This document shows, one piece after another, positions 23,886-35,475 of a DNA stretch of 64,000 nucleotides. Both the position numbers and the translations under genes were made by a program. Each line of letters starts with the position of its first letter. Within the stretch, counting starts at the first letter, position 1. The stretch is taken from the NCBI GenBank assembly GCA_037903475.1, contig JBAJFG010000085.1:1-64000 (forward strand), read 5' to 3'. Origin of the DNA: Ancylostoma caninum (lineage: Eukaryota; Nematoda; Chromadorea; Rhabditida; Ancylostomatidae). Below the pieces are notes generated by a model. It made no database searches. It was given only the letters and a program-made list of their open reading frames with translations, and was not told where the DNA came from.

Positions 23886-25495
23886 AGCAAGGATCAGGGT
23901 CAAGCATGACGATAGGAAAAACCGACCCTCAATACGACCCCCCTATTCCCTCGTCCAACCCCACTTTTTCACGACCCCCCCCCCCCCCTGCTTCCGCATG
24001 TTTTCTCTATACACTAAATAGTTTCAGGGAAGAAGACACAAAAGAAACACATTAAATATACAAAATTGGAACTAAAACAACCTTGAAGCCGACATGCATC
24101 CTTTTTTATCCGATCGGACCAGACTGCCAGCAGGAACGATCATGTCATTACGTGTCAAAACAAGACCGGTTGGCACCGCATGCGAGGAACCGGTTTCAGT
24201 TTTGGCATTTGCGCGCCCACGGGTTCGATTTCTGGCGCCTCCAAGAAATTTTGCATAGGTCGGAACCGCTTCATAATTTAGTGTTGAGTAGAGAGGATGG
24301 AAAGATATGAAATAGAAATAGAAAGAGAAATCGATCGATTATACATGCGAGAATTCGCCTACAGGAAACGCCAGTTTGTGGAAAACTAGGGTTAATTAGA
24401 CCTCGTACTGCGGTTCTCTGACTCAAAATGAGCAAATGCTTTCCTACACCTCCATAGAGGACGATCAGCTCTATCTTCTGCCAGAGTTTCAATTTTCTAG
24501 TCCTTCAAATATGTTTGGGAGCTCGATGGGAAATCGATGGGAAGTTTGGCGAATTTCTCATCGATTTCCCATCTAAATTGCGGAAAAACGAGCGAACTTC
24601 GTGGAACCAGATTCTGTACTGAAATGGTAAATTTCCTCAACTAAAACTCATACACATACATAGAAGAAAAGTTCGCTTGATATCTGCAAATTGCTTTTCA
24701 GTGATTTGCTAAACCGATTTACTCCATTTTCACCACCTGTTCAAATTGCGAGATTTTCACTTCTTCAGCTCCCATGAAGAGAGTTTGCCTTTTACCAAAA
24801 TTTCACTACCTTTACTTAATAGAGCTCCAAGCATTGATTCTTCATCCCCATTATCGCACCCGAACAATTGCTCCTGCTTGCATGATTAGATAGGAAATTT
24901 CCCCTCGGAGACCCGAAAATTTGAAAAATTTCCCATCGGGCTCCCAAAAGCATATGAAGTTCTAGAAAATTGAACCTCTGGCAAAAGACAGACGTCCTCT
25001 ATGAATACGTAGTAAAGCATTTGCTGATTTCGAGTCAGAGAACTTCAGCACGAGGTCTAAGTCACCCTACTTCTCCACATTCTGACGGGCCTTGCAGGCG
25101 AATCCTCGCACGTGCAATCGATTGATCTCGCTGCCCACACTATATTTTTCAACATTTTCACCCTCTTTACTCCAAACTTGATTATGAAGTGATTCCGACC
25201 AGTGCTAAAATCTATTGAAGGCGCCGGGAATAGAAACCGTGGGTGCGCTGAAGCCGTGTCTCTCCTACGCTGCCACCCAGTCCTGCTTTAACTCGGTATG
25301 ACGTGATCGTTCTTGGGCGGAACGCCATTTGTCACGTCACAAAACAATCATGAATTTACATTCAATGGTCAAGCCACCCCTCTACGTACCCCACCCACAC
25401 CTCTTTAATACGACCCCCCCCCCTCTTCCCAGCTCCCTTCCATACGACCCTCTCATGGGAAATTCCCATCGGACGCTTGACCCTGGCAAGGATAT
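23886..25495. repeat. Old fold-back element with roughly 600-bp arms
   Basis: The left arm (about 23886-24534) and right arm (about 24927-25495) are diverged inverted copies. Pairs include AGGATCAGGGTCAAGC with GCTTGACCCTGGCAAGGAT, CTAGAAAATTGAACCTCTGG with its complement near 24485-24503, CGATTGATCTCGCTG with GAAATCGATCGATTA, and GGGAGCTCGATGGG with the CCCATCGGGCTCCC stretch flanking the loop. Both arms hold C-runs next to ATACGACCCC. The loop is about 390 nt and has no gene. Family unknown. Confidence 0.7.
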
Positions 25496-26436
25496 ATCCC
25501 CACAGGGTTCCTCCGGTGCTGACACTTCTCGGGTAGAACAAGGATAACTAATGGCTATGTCATTCTCTATACCTTTTCGCTGAACGAAAGCGCGGCTTCG
25601 AGGCTCCTCTCGGACCCATGTGCCACTTAGTTTTGGATCACATTAGTTTTGGGCCATCTGAACTCGCAAAAAATAATAATCCCGACGTTTTCTTTCAGAC
25701 CAGGGTGCCTCGTTACTTTTGGGCCATCTGAACTCACAAAAAATAATAATCCCGGCGCTTTCGCTTGGACCGGTGTGCTACGTTACTTTTTGTCCATCTG
25801 AATGCAGCTTCGCCGCGCTTCACGCAGATGACAATGATTTTCTGCGAATCTGTGTACTCAAAATTCTCTGCGAGGAAATTCAAGAAAGATTTTTTATGAA
25901 TGTCACATGGAAATTAAATACCTTTCTGGTGAATATTTATTGGTGCGAGGCTTTGGAAAAATTCCGAACAACCTCTTTTTTTTTCTCGGACGAAAGAGCT
26001 ATTTTCGCAAAAACGGGTATTCCAGTTCAACGGCTGAGCTTCTTGATGACTCATGCGACAGATTACGAAATCACATCTTCTTACATCATGCCTCCAAGTT
26101 GCTGCATTCAAAGAGCCAGCATGCTCCAATGGCATGACTTTCTTGCAACCGTGGATTGTCCGTGGATTGTCGCGGTCACGTTAAATAAAGTTGTTGCATT
26201 TTGCCAAAACAGTTGCATTCGTTGCACTTCATTGCTTTTCTTGCAATGCAATGCATTATCATTGGTGTCATTGCATTTTTTTCAATGCATTGCATAAAAT
26301 GCCATAATTGCCATGCATTGCAACGAATGCATTGCAATGTTTTGGTTCAATTACCCAAGTTTGAGGTACTCAAATGCATAGCGTCGTATCTGTTGCGGGG
26401 AAAAAATGCAGAGAAATATTTTTTTGATAAATTATA

Positions 26437-27712
26437 TTAGGTTGGTGCAAAAATAATGCGCGTTTTCATGCCTTTGATTCCGAACCTCATAACTCCTTTC
26501 AATATCGATCTTTTTCAGAACGCTTATAACTATTGTAATCCGCAAATCTTTAGCAATAAGATAGACGTTCCATGACTACCGTGCAATTCTGACTGGACCT
26601 TCTAGAATCGACGAACTTCCAGACGGCAGTTTTGGTATCACTTCAGTCTTCGAGAAAATTCTCCCGGAAGAAGTCGTCCAAGATCTCGGGAAAGTGGTGG
26701 TCGGTGAGCGAGAGGCTTGCTGATTATGATGTAGAAGTTCAAGCTTCCTAGCTCAGTTGCTCGAACCTGTGAAGAATCTGTCGTGCAGGGTGTGCCTGGA
26801 CGGTACCGTGTAGGAGTGAAGAATCCATTTTACTGAGTAACGCTGGGGTCACACAGTGAAATTTCTAATTCATTTCATTTACGTCTTGAATACACTTACC
26901 AGATTAGAAAGAATGAATGAGCTGCAGTGAGCAATTTTTGTAGCAGATCACCACAAAATCGGCGTGACCTTATTTTGGTGTTGCTTGGGTTTCTGAAGTG
27001 TTTCGGTGCATGTTCCTCGTCCAACTGTTGAGCAGGGTACCTCATTTTGTCGAAGAGAGTCTATACTTCATATTTAATTACTAGGCGACCGACTGTTTGG
27101 TCGTAATTCTTTCACTACGAAGGCGCGAAGCAGACCTCTCAACGAGGATCAATGTGGTACTGGTTCAGTATGCGCGACATCAAATCGTCAAGCTTTTTCA
27201 TCCTCCCATTTTTACTGAAGGGAGGGATGGTCAGACATCAATAACCGGTAATGTTCTGCGAAAGCAAATATGTTGTTTTGGATGGGTGCTCTTCAATTAT
27301 TGCCATCGGTTGGGGGTCGCAAACCCCAGGAAGACCTGTGCGACATTCCTTATTTTCGAAGCAAGGCACACCAAGCCGAAAAATCCGGGAGCAGCTCGGC
27401 GGAATGCATTCGCTCACACTCCCTTCGCAGCAGGAACCGCTCGAAATATGGTGGTATTTCGAGCGGTTCCTGCTGCGATGCCGTCGAGTATCAGCTCGCT
27501 GAAGTGAGTTTGGCAAAAAACTTGTTTTGGCGCCTTTCGTTCAATTCACCAAAAACATGAACTTTGCTAAAAATGTATAAGATATTTGAAAAGGCCATGA
27601 AATTTGCTACAAAATCATTGCAACTTCTCATGGCGATGATAAGAAACACAGGAAGTTTTCTGCACCGAAGATGAAGCAGCGAAAAACGCGCATTATTTTT
27701 GCACCAACCTAA
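26437..27712. mobile_element. Mariner-type element, 1276 bp, inside the palindrome
   Basis: The left end TTAGGTTGGTGCAAAAATAA and right end (complement TTAGGTTGGTGCAAAAATAA) are perfect inverted repeats that continue into ATGCGCGTTTT. TA flanks both sides (26435-26436 and 27713-27714), the mariner target duplication. The length equals a standard mariner (about 1.28 kb), but no transposase motif was found in any frame, so it is non-autonomous or very decayed. An internal hairpin lies at 27426-27477. Confidence 0.88.
27426..27477. repeat. Perfect hairpin inside the mariner-type element
   Basis: CGCAGCAGGAACCGCTCGAA is followed by a short loop around TATGGTGG and then its exact complement, giving a stem of over 20 bp. 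Confidence 0.85.
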
Positions 27713-29045
27713 TATTAAATGCAATGCTTTAAATGAAATGTATTAAATGAATGAATGCATTAAATGCAATGCATTGACAAAAATTCACCGCATTGACAAG
27801 AATTGCAATGCATTGCAACGAATGCATTGCATGTTTTGGTTTAATTACCCAAGTTTGAGGTACTGCCAGGCGTTGCGTCGTACCTAAAGCGGTGGAAAGA
27901 ATGCGCCGCATTATTCAAACAAGTCGGTGCATGAAACTAAATGCATTAAATGCAAAGCGTTGCACTTATTGCAATCTATTGCATTTTTTCAACAATGCGT
28001 TGTACATTTTTCAATGCATTTATTCTCCATCGGTTCTCCCATCCAAGTGTGAGGTCGTCTCAACGGATGCTGACTGCATTAGGCTGCTATTAGACTCCAC
28101 GCGAGGTATAGCACAGGGTGTCGCCGTCGCCACTAGCAACACCTATCGATTGTGGGCGAAGCGTAGCCGCGGAAGCCCTGTGCTATACCTCGCGTGGAGT
28201 CTAATAGCAGCCTAATGCAGCCAGCATCGGTTGAGACGACCTCACACTTGGGTGGGAGAACCGTTGGAAAATAAACGCATTGAAAAATGTACAACACATT
28301 GTTGAAAAAATGCAATAGATTGCAATAAGTGCAACGCTTTGCATTTAATGCACTTAGTTTTATGCACTGACTTGTTTGAATAATGCGGCGCATTCTTTCC
28401 ACCGCTTTAGGTACGACGCAACGCTTGGCAGTACCTCAAACTTGGGTAATTAAACCAAAATTAAAATTAGACCAAGCAATGCATTCGTTGCAATGTATTG
28501 CAATTTTTGTCAATGCAGTGAATTTTTGTCAATGCGTTGCATTTAATGCATTGCATTTAATACATTTCATTTAAAGCATTGTGAAATTAACAAAAAAAAA
28601 ACATTTCTTTGCATTTTCCCCGCAACAGATACGACGCAATGCGTTTGAGTATCTCAAACTTGGGTAATTAAACCAAAACAAATGCAATGGATTAGTTGTA
28701 ATGCATTGCATTTTGTGTCAATGCATTTAATTTAATGCATTGCATTTTATGCAATGCATTGAAAAAAATGCAATGACACCAATCATAATGCATTGCATTG
28801 CAAAAAAGCGATGAATTGCAACAAATGCAATTGTTTTGACAAAATGCAACATTTTTATTTAACGTGACCGCGACAATCCACGGACACATGTGGCATACAT
28901 ACATTCACCATCGGCCTTCCTTTGATCCACCTTGTTTACGCCAAATCAACCAGTGGCGGCGGAAAAAGTGAGTGGAGCTGCCAATAATAGTCACCGGCTC
29001 CACCCACCCACGTGACGATGGGATGGGGGTCTGCGACTTATTAGA

Positions 29046-31852
29046 TGCTCATGAATAGTTGTATTGAGAACTTATGTGCAAATGTATTTGCTCAGTAAAG
29101 GGTAACGCTAATTAAGCAGTTCACTTATTGTATTCACAACATAAATGTCAGTGGTTGTTGAAAGTATACGGATTAGGTATTGTCGCTGAAGATATCGAGA
29201 ATGAAACCATTTGGAAATAATGCTCAGTGTGTGGTCGAAAAATGTTCACGTGAGTACAGTCTGTTGCAAATGGTTGGATATCTGTGCGGATAATCTGCTT
29301 TTCTCTCATTCCTCTCCAACTGCTGCACACTTTCCCGCGTTCTTTTTCTACCTGCTGTCCTTCCAACTATCGTCGCTGGTGAAACGCCCTCTATTTGTTG
29401 TGTAATATCTGGGAATAATCTGTATCTCCCAGACAATCGATGATTTGGACCGGGACCACAAGCAACATATAGCTGTCGTAAGAGTCACAACAGCAAGCCC
29501 TCGCAGCCTTCTGAGAATTTTCTGAGAATTTTAAGGATGCAAGATTGGAAACAGGATTACCGAAACACATGTCAACATTTTAAAACTGAATGCAAATGAG
29601 TGAACTGTCACGAAGGATACCTAGATGCCTCCTTATTGTGGTGGTAGCACTCGATTCGATAGAATGAAACATTCAAATTGTTCGGCGCTCTCCAAGCATT
29701 CAATCATTCGAAGAACTGAACATTCGCGTTCCTCAGATGTTGGTTGTTGACAGAAGGCCTTACGCTATTTCAGTTGAAGGTTCCTCTTCCCATTTGTTAG
29801 CTTTTACCCATTTATCGTATATCAACGAGAAGAAGTAAGCAACTATTTTGGAGTCAGCAACTTATTTCAGTTTCAAACTTACGAAATGGAGTACTGACTC
29901 AATAAAAAGCAGTCCTATCAATACCTGAATCTCCTGGCTTTCATTTGAGATTGCAAGGCCACCAACGCTGATCAAAGGACTTGTGCTAAGCTCGATGGAG
30001 ACGTTGTACACAAAACAGCCGTTAATCAACAGTCTTCCAAGTTCGAAGAAGGCATTTTTGATCTCGATGACGCCAGCCACTTTGATCGAATTAAGGTATG
30101 GGAGTTGTTCACGAAGAATCATTTGGTTTGCTTAGATACTACGCTTCTCAAATGTATCATTAAAATGGGGTATTTCGGAAAAAGACTCAAGGGCAGGGTC
30201 GAGGCAGAATCTTTGTATTGGTACCCAAAGCTGACCCACTGCCCAGTCCCCTCCCCCTTCAGTGATTTCGTGGAAGCAGATCAAATTTTGTCTGAAATGG
30301 TCACGACATATTCCACTGCCTGACAGTGTTGTGGCTCAATGGTTCACAGGATAATTTCGCAGGAGTGTACTAACAACGCTGCTGGTTAGGTTTATTAGGA
30401 AGAAAGAAACTCAACTTCCGAATTAGGATGGCAGAAATACGGGGCCCTTCCCGGGTACTTTTAATTTCACAATACCGGTCTCGCGTTGACCTGCGCGCAT
30501 GATGAGCGGGGCGGAGCGATGGCTAACGGATGCAAAGACATCATATCTCGATCAATGGATGCGCCAAACTTAGCTAGGTAGCCAACAAGGAGATTTTTAA
30601 GGTGAAGCGCATGAATTAGCTCCGCCCACTTGGTGCGCCCGCCCATCTCGGTTGCAAGTGTTGCGAGCCGCAACAGATAGTCTGGTTCCTCCCCATTCTC
30701 TTATGCTGGGAATGGCACTCTTCCTAGCATGGATTAACTTGTTGAACACGTGTTGCAATCGATACTGGTCCAGAATTTCCACTACAATTCGGGGAAAAAA
30801 CTATCCTATTGAAATTTATGAAAAGAGCCCAGCCAAGTGTAAGTGTTCCTCAACATGCCCAATAGTTCACCAAGATATACCATACAGAGGATGATGAAGT
30901 AATTTAGTCGCTCAATGGATTTTTATGACCAAGAAACCTTTTTGGCTCGAAGAATGCAGAATGAACTTCTTATGATGGAGTCTATTAAACAATGCGCCGG
31001 AAGGCGGCTAGAGAGCCAGACATGTTGTTCCATAACGGCTCGGCACTCATAGACACCGGTAATCTTGAGGTGCACACTGCGAGGCAAAATGGCCGATTTT
31101 TAGGGACTCAGACACGTTCGTCTCGGGACTCGTCACCTACGTCACTCCTGGCTCTCCCGCATGCACGGGATGGTGATTTCATCACTTTCGCTGGCGTTCT
31201 CGCAGCATGGGCGTGAGGGAGTGTTTCCACTTCTGCGAAAGTTAAAGCGGCTTCGCTGATGAGATAGCCGGGTTCGTTAAGAGCTCTTTAAGCTCTCAGA
31301 AGCCAATGGGTGGTTGGTAGTTAACCAATAGTTGGTCAAAATCAACAAATAGTTAATCAAATGATTTGAAAAAAAAAATTAATGGTTTAGTGTTTGATTC
31401 CCGTTTCGTGCACTATCCTTATACGGAAATTAAACTAAAAGTCTAGGTCATTCCCTGCACTCATCAGTGAGGTGGGGTGACCAAAACTAAGTACTTAAAA
31501 CAGGAAAAAAAGGAGGCTCACTTGTCTGATTGAATACAGCACTGAATACAAGAATCCAGAATAGGAGCAAGAATATCAGAAGCAGTATAGGAGTACCACA
31601 TGAGATTCAGTAGGAAAAAACAGACCATAATAGTAGTAGAAAAAAATCCTGGAATCCTGAATAATGAAACTGTTATCATAAATGTTAAATAGGTTCTATT
31701 AGATTCCAAAATGTTATGCAATGAGAACATAGGTGTGATGCAAGAGGTCCAGAATAGAGATGTTCAAGAAGTTTTTTCTCCGGTTTCGGAGCTAAGAGCC
31801 AGACCGGTTGTGTGACTTCTTTGGTGTCCCCGGGTCTACGACCCTTTCATCA
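29046..31852. other. Mostly unassigned stretch
   Basis: About 2.8 kb. The best coding hint is the minus-strand frame 30122-29862 (86 codons), which reads protein-like through ISNESQEIQ and then meets a donor-like GTATTG, so it could be an exon of an unrecognised gene; no good acceptor or partner exon was found. A GC-richer patch at about 30480-30680 and another at 30990-31220 look repeat-like. No RNA gene seen. Confidence 0.35.
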
Positions 31853-32629
31853 GGGATCGCATCCACGAAACGTCCCGAAAGCCTCCCAGGAACTCTAGCG
31901 GGAACTTTGGTGCGCGTTGCGAACGCGTCGCGCCGAGGTTCCCGGCGACGTCCACGAACGTTTTTGACATTTCCCGCTACTTTCCGGCAGTTGCCGGCCA
32001 GGCCCATTTCGCTCCTGCTGAAATCGGCGGGAACCTACAGTGGACGTCAATGGCGTTGGCCCATTTACTGCCTTGAGAAGGACGTCGCGCAACCGCGCCG
32101 CCCGCGCCGTAACCGATGTTTCTGCTGCTGTTATGCTATTTCTACCAGCATTTCTACCCGATTTCAACGATTTTCCACTAAATCGGGAAGAAAATAGCCT
32201 AGAAATAGCAATCAGGCGGCAGACGGCACCGATTCTGGCGCGCGCGACGGGGTCGCGCTGCGTCTTTCTCGAGGTCGCAGATGGGCCACCACCATTGCCG
32301 TTCACTGTAAGTTCCCGGCAACAACTATTTAAATATTGCTATTATTTTTCTGACGTTTCCATGCATTTTTCTGCACGAATCTTTGAAATTAAATGAATAG
32401 TGGTCTCTTTATTAGTTCTGTAGTAGAATTGGCCCACAGTTCGTTGTTTTTCAAGGGCACTGTATTCACATCACCACTAATATTTTCCCCCATGCTCATT
32501 TTTGCCCAGTATTACCTTTCTTCTCTCTTTTTGTCGTTGTTGTCGCGACAGGCGTCTGAGATTCGCATATTGGTGACTTCGTTTGTTCAAATATGACGTA
32601 AGAAATTTGATTCTCATTTCAGATAAGTC

Positions 32630-34435
32630 ATGGATGACTGGGAAAGAGACAGAATGGACGAAATTCTGGGCCCCATCTATGTTCCAAGGACTTATCGGGA
32701 TCGAAGTAACCCGTTCGACACGCTAAGCGATGAGGAATTCAGGAAGAGGTATCGCTTTACACGACGCGGATTCTACTCGATTGTTGCTGTCATGGGTGAA
32801 GACCTTCGTCGCCCGACCATGAAGTTGGTGAATATGGACCCAATTTTTAACCGAATTCTTTTTGATCTTGTCATGTGTACTTATTGGGTTTTGTTCATTT
32901 TTTGGTCCTCACTTATTAACTTTTCTTCCTTCACTTTTGACGGAAAGTATCAAACTTTTGCCACATCCTTCCTAATTCATTTCTCGTTGCGCGTGCAAGG
33001 TTTCTTGCTTTTTATTTTTGCAACGAAATTCTGGGCCAAGTTTTAAGTTTTGTTCTTAAATCTCATCTTTAACAGTGTTCGAATCCTTGCGCGACTGTTT
33101 ATTTAGATGCTTATGAAACGTAAGTGATGGCTTGTAAATCCAAAAATAACGAATTTCGGTTTTTCTTATGCAGATTGCCTTTTTGCTGTTGGTGTTTTTA
33201 AACTCACGTAAGTGATTCATTTTGTTTTAATAGTAGCGAAACGTTATATGATTTCCTCTTCATCCTAGGATAGTGAGGAACTTCCATGTCATTTATGGTT
33301 AAGCTCTCATTAAAACAATGTGTGATCGCCGTGACTTTTCCTTTTTTTTCAGGGCACGCGCTCTCACCACTGCACAGCAGTTGGCGATCGCGATCAGGGT
33401 TCTGGCATCGAATCCTTTCTAGATGCACGCCGGTGACACGTTCGACGTGGCACAGTCAACCGTGTCGCACGTTGTCGCCGACATGTCTGATTGGTTCGTG
33501 GAAAATGCCAACCAGTTCGCCCGTGGCACAACGACGCGGAATCGACGGCAATGCAAAGGCGTGTCCTGGACACGCACGGTCTTCCAGGAATCGTGGGGGC
33601 TATCGATGGCTGCCACGTGCAAATCATGGGACCATCGGAATCCGAAGACTCACCTGTGAACCGGCACGTGTATTGAATAGAATAAACAGCAGCTATTTTA
33701 TTAATTATTACTGCGATTATTGCAGGAAGGGATTCTACAGCATCAACATGGCCGCGATGGTGGATGACAACTATCGGTTTCTGTGGTACTCGGCGCGATG
33801 GCCTGGACGCTCCCACGATTCTCGTGTCTTCAGGGAATCGCGTATGTGAGTCGCTTCGTGATATTCTGGTGACAGCATCAATAATTTGGTTAGTATTAGA
33901 ATTCATTATTATCTTTTTTGTAAATTTAGATACCAGATGTTTTGCCGTGGGGAAATTTCGGGGAGGATAGTGGGTGACAGCGATTAGAGAGCTGAGAGAT
34001 TCCTGTTGAATATGGTGGAAGGCGATAATTTAAATCGATCGCGTGAGTTTCACATATACTAGTTTGTTGTCAATTCATGTCTCACTCCATTCTTTTAGCA
34101 TTGGCCTACAACATAACCATCTGCCGATTTCGTGATTGCGTAGAGCAAAGCTTCGGCCAGCTGAAGCGACAATTCCACACACTGCAAAAGGATTGAGGTA
34201 AGTATATGTGATGAAGAATTACAGCGATATATGTGTGAATCTCAAATGTTTAGGTACAGTCCTCAGCGTTCATCGGTCCTGACTGCAGTTTGCCTGCGCA
34301 ACGTCGCCATAAGGTAGAATGAACCTGAGTTCCAGGATGATTCCGACTCTGACGACTCCGAAAATGAAGAATTCGAAGATTGCAGCGAAAATGAGGGATG
34401 GGTAGCGGCGCCGCAACGACAATGCGGGCAATTGT
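32630..34435 (+). pseudogene. PIF/Harbinger transposase, decayed
   Basis: Exon-like blocks in order. 32630 to about 32822: starts MDDWERDRMDEILGP and contains FRKRYRFTRRGFYSIV, with a donor giving phase 2. From 33354: ALTTAQQLAIAIRVLASNPF and DVAQSTVSHVV, a helix-turn-helix region typical of the family. Then GIVGAIDGCHVQIMGP with the first catalytic Asp (about 33590). After a short intron (acceptor at 33725): KGFYSINMAAMVDDNYRF and HDSRVF with the second Asp. Last, VEQSFGQLKRQFHTL (about 34140) with the catalytic Glu. Damage: an in-frame TAG at about 33420, a frameshift near 33530, loss of the stretch after HDSRVF, and further stops near 34195 and 34316. It would have cut and pasted the element. 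Confidence 0.85.
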
Positions 34436-34559
34436 GAACAAGTACTTCTCTTAAGCGTACTTTGTTGTGCGAAATAAAAGGTCTATTTGTGAACAAAATA
34501 AAAGGTCTCTTCTTTTATTAGTCATCATCAGATGTCAATATAAACATATATCGGCGCCT

Positions 34560-35475
34560 CCAGAGTCAATCGATAAACTCATGAAGTTGGTCCTCCGACA
34601 CTTGCACTACTTCTTGGATACCGGTCTACATCTTGTAGAACTCTCGCTGGAGAGCCGCCACCTACAAATTGATAAGCTCCAGCTCCTTGTCAAGGAGCTG
34701 GAGCCGCTTTTCTTCTTTTCTCGCCCCATTCCTCGCGTCTTCCCTTTCCACAGCTACATGGGTAGGGGAATCCGCAATGGGTACCGCATTGGAGACATCG
34801 GGAGATGGCGTTCTAGCCCTCACTGAAAAAATACAGGATCAGTCAAGTCAAAAACGCAGATATTGCAAGCAATCTTACACAGTTCGGTGCCACGCGCCAT
34901 GCCAGTCACTGAGTCTTGGTCCCTCATGCTGTCCGCCAGCTTCTGCAACCAACTCGGGTGGTTGGGACATGTCCATTTCCCGCCGCCAACTCGGCCCCTT
35001 TCAGATTTCTGGAACGAGCTGTTAGTCATAGGTTCAACTTAGCACCAATGAGCTATACCTATGCACTCCCTTCAGTGCTGTTAATTTTCAGTGCTTCCTT
35101 CCCCAGATCGAAAATTTTTTGCTTGATTTGAACGGAGGTTTTCACTCCATGATCGAGTTCCGACAAGGCTACGGCCCATTCCTGGGCAAGTTCCTCCTGC
35201 GAAACAAAACGTGTTTGTTGAAACCGTTGATTTCTTTCTTTATAGTAAGCTCTATAACCTGTAGCTGTTTTCTCCTTTCGAGACGCGCCGGCGAATTCTG
35301 AATGGTAGTGCGATTTCTTCTCAACATATAAATCCATTAGCAATTCAAGTTCATCGTCCAAAAAAAAACACCGCTCATTCCTAGCTAATTTTAGATCAGA
35401 AGTAGTAAATAAATCCTCAAAAAGAGAAGAAGTGGAGCTAAAGGTTACCACAACCGCGAAAAAATGGGATAACAA
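34560..35475 (-). pseudogene. Harbinger-associated Myb/SANT-like protein
   Basis: Minus frame 35475-35059 contains FFLDDELELLMDLYVEKKSH, then RFVSQEELAQEWAVALSELDHGV and QIKQKIFDLGKEALK, a Myb/SANT-like trihelix of the type encoded by the second ORF of PIF/Harbinger elements and thought to help deliver transposase to DNA. Downstream fragments to about 34560 keep a charged helix (RLQLLDKELELI and ALQREFYKM with interrupting stops), as in the family's C-terminal coiled region. Intervening frames are broken, so it is not intact. It converges on the transposase gene. Confidence 0.7.

Larger units (their letters stand above)
26157..28886. repeat. Large palindrome rich in TGCATTGCA motifs
   Basis: Inverted arms meet at a 57-nt loop (28119-28175). 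The innermost pairs are GAGTCTAATAGCAGCCTAATG against its complement near 28070-28100 and GCACAGGG/CCCTGTGC. The outermost pair is CCGTGGATTGTCGCGG (26160) with CCGCGACAATCCACGG (ending 28883). Between these, both arms are dominated by CAATGCATTGCA-like words. The left arm is interrupted by the mariner-type element at 26437-27712; removing it leaves arms of about 690 and 710 bp. Open frames here are low-complexity artefacts. Confidence 0.85.
25565..29045 (+). repeat. Dispersed repeat family, copy C, split by a palindrome
   Basis: The left part (25565 to about 26156) starts near CTTCGAGGCTCCTCTCGGACC, has about three direct copies of a roughly 75-bp unit (GGGCCATCTGAACTCRCAAA with AATAATAATCCC) and breaks off after TTCTTGCAACC. 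The right part resumes near 28887 with ACATGTGGCATACATACATT and ends GGGGTCTGCGACTTATTA at about 29043. Copies A and B show these two parts contiguous, so the 2.7 kb between them was inserted into this copy. Confidence 0.75.

Noticed and set aside
24215..24240. Another B-box-like GGTTCGATTTC
   Set aside because: No A box or cloverleaf upstream at proper spacing.
27097..27560. Frames of 70-136 codons inside the mariner-type element
   Set aside because: None contains a DDE/D transposase motif; an internal hairpin creates mirrored open frames on both strands.
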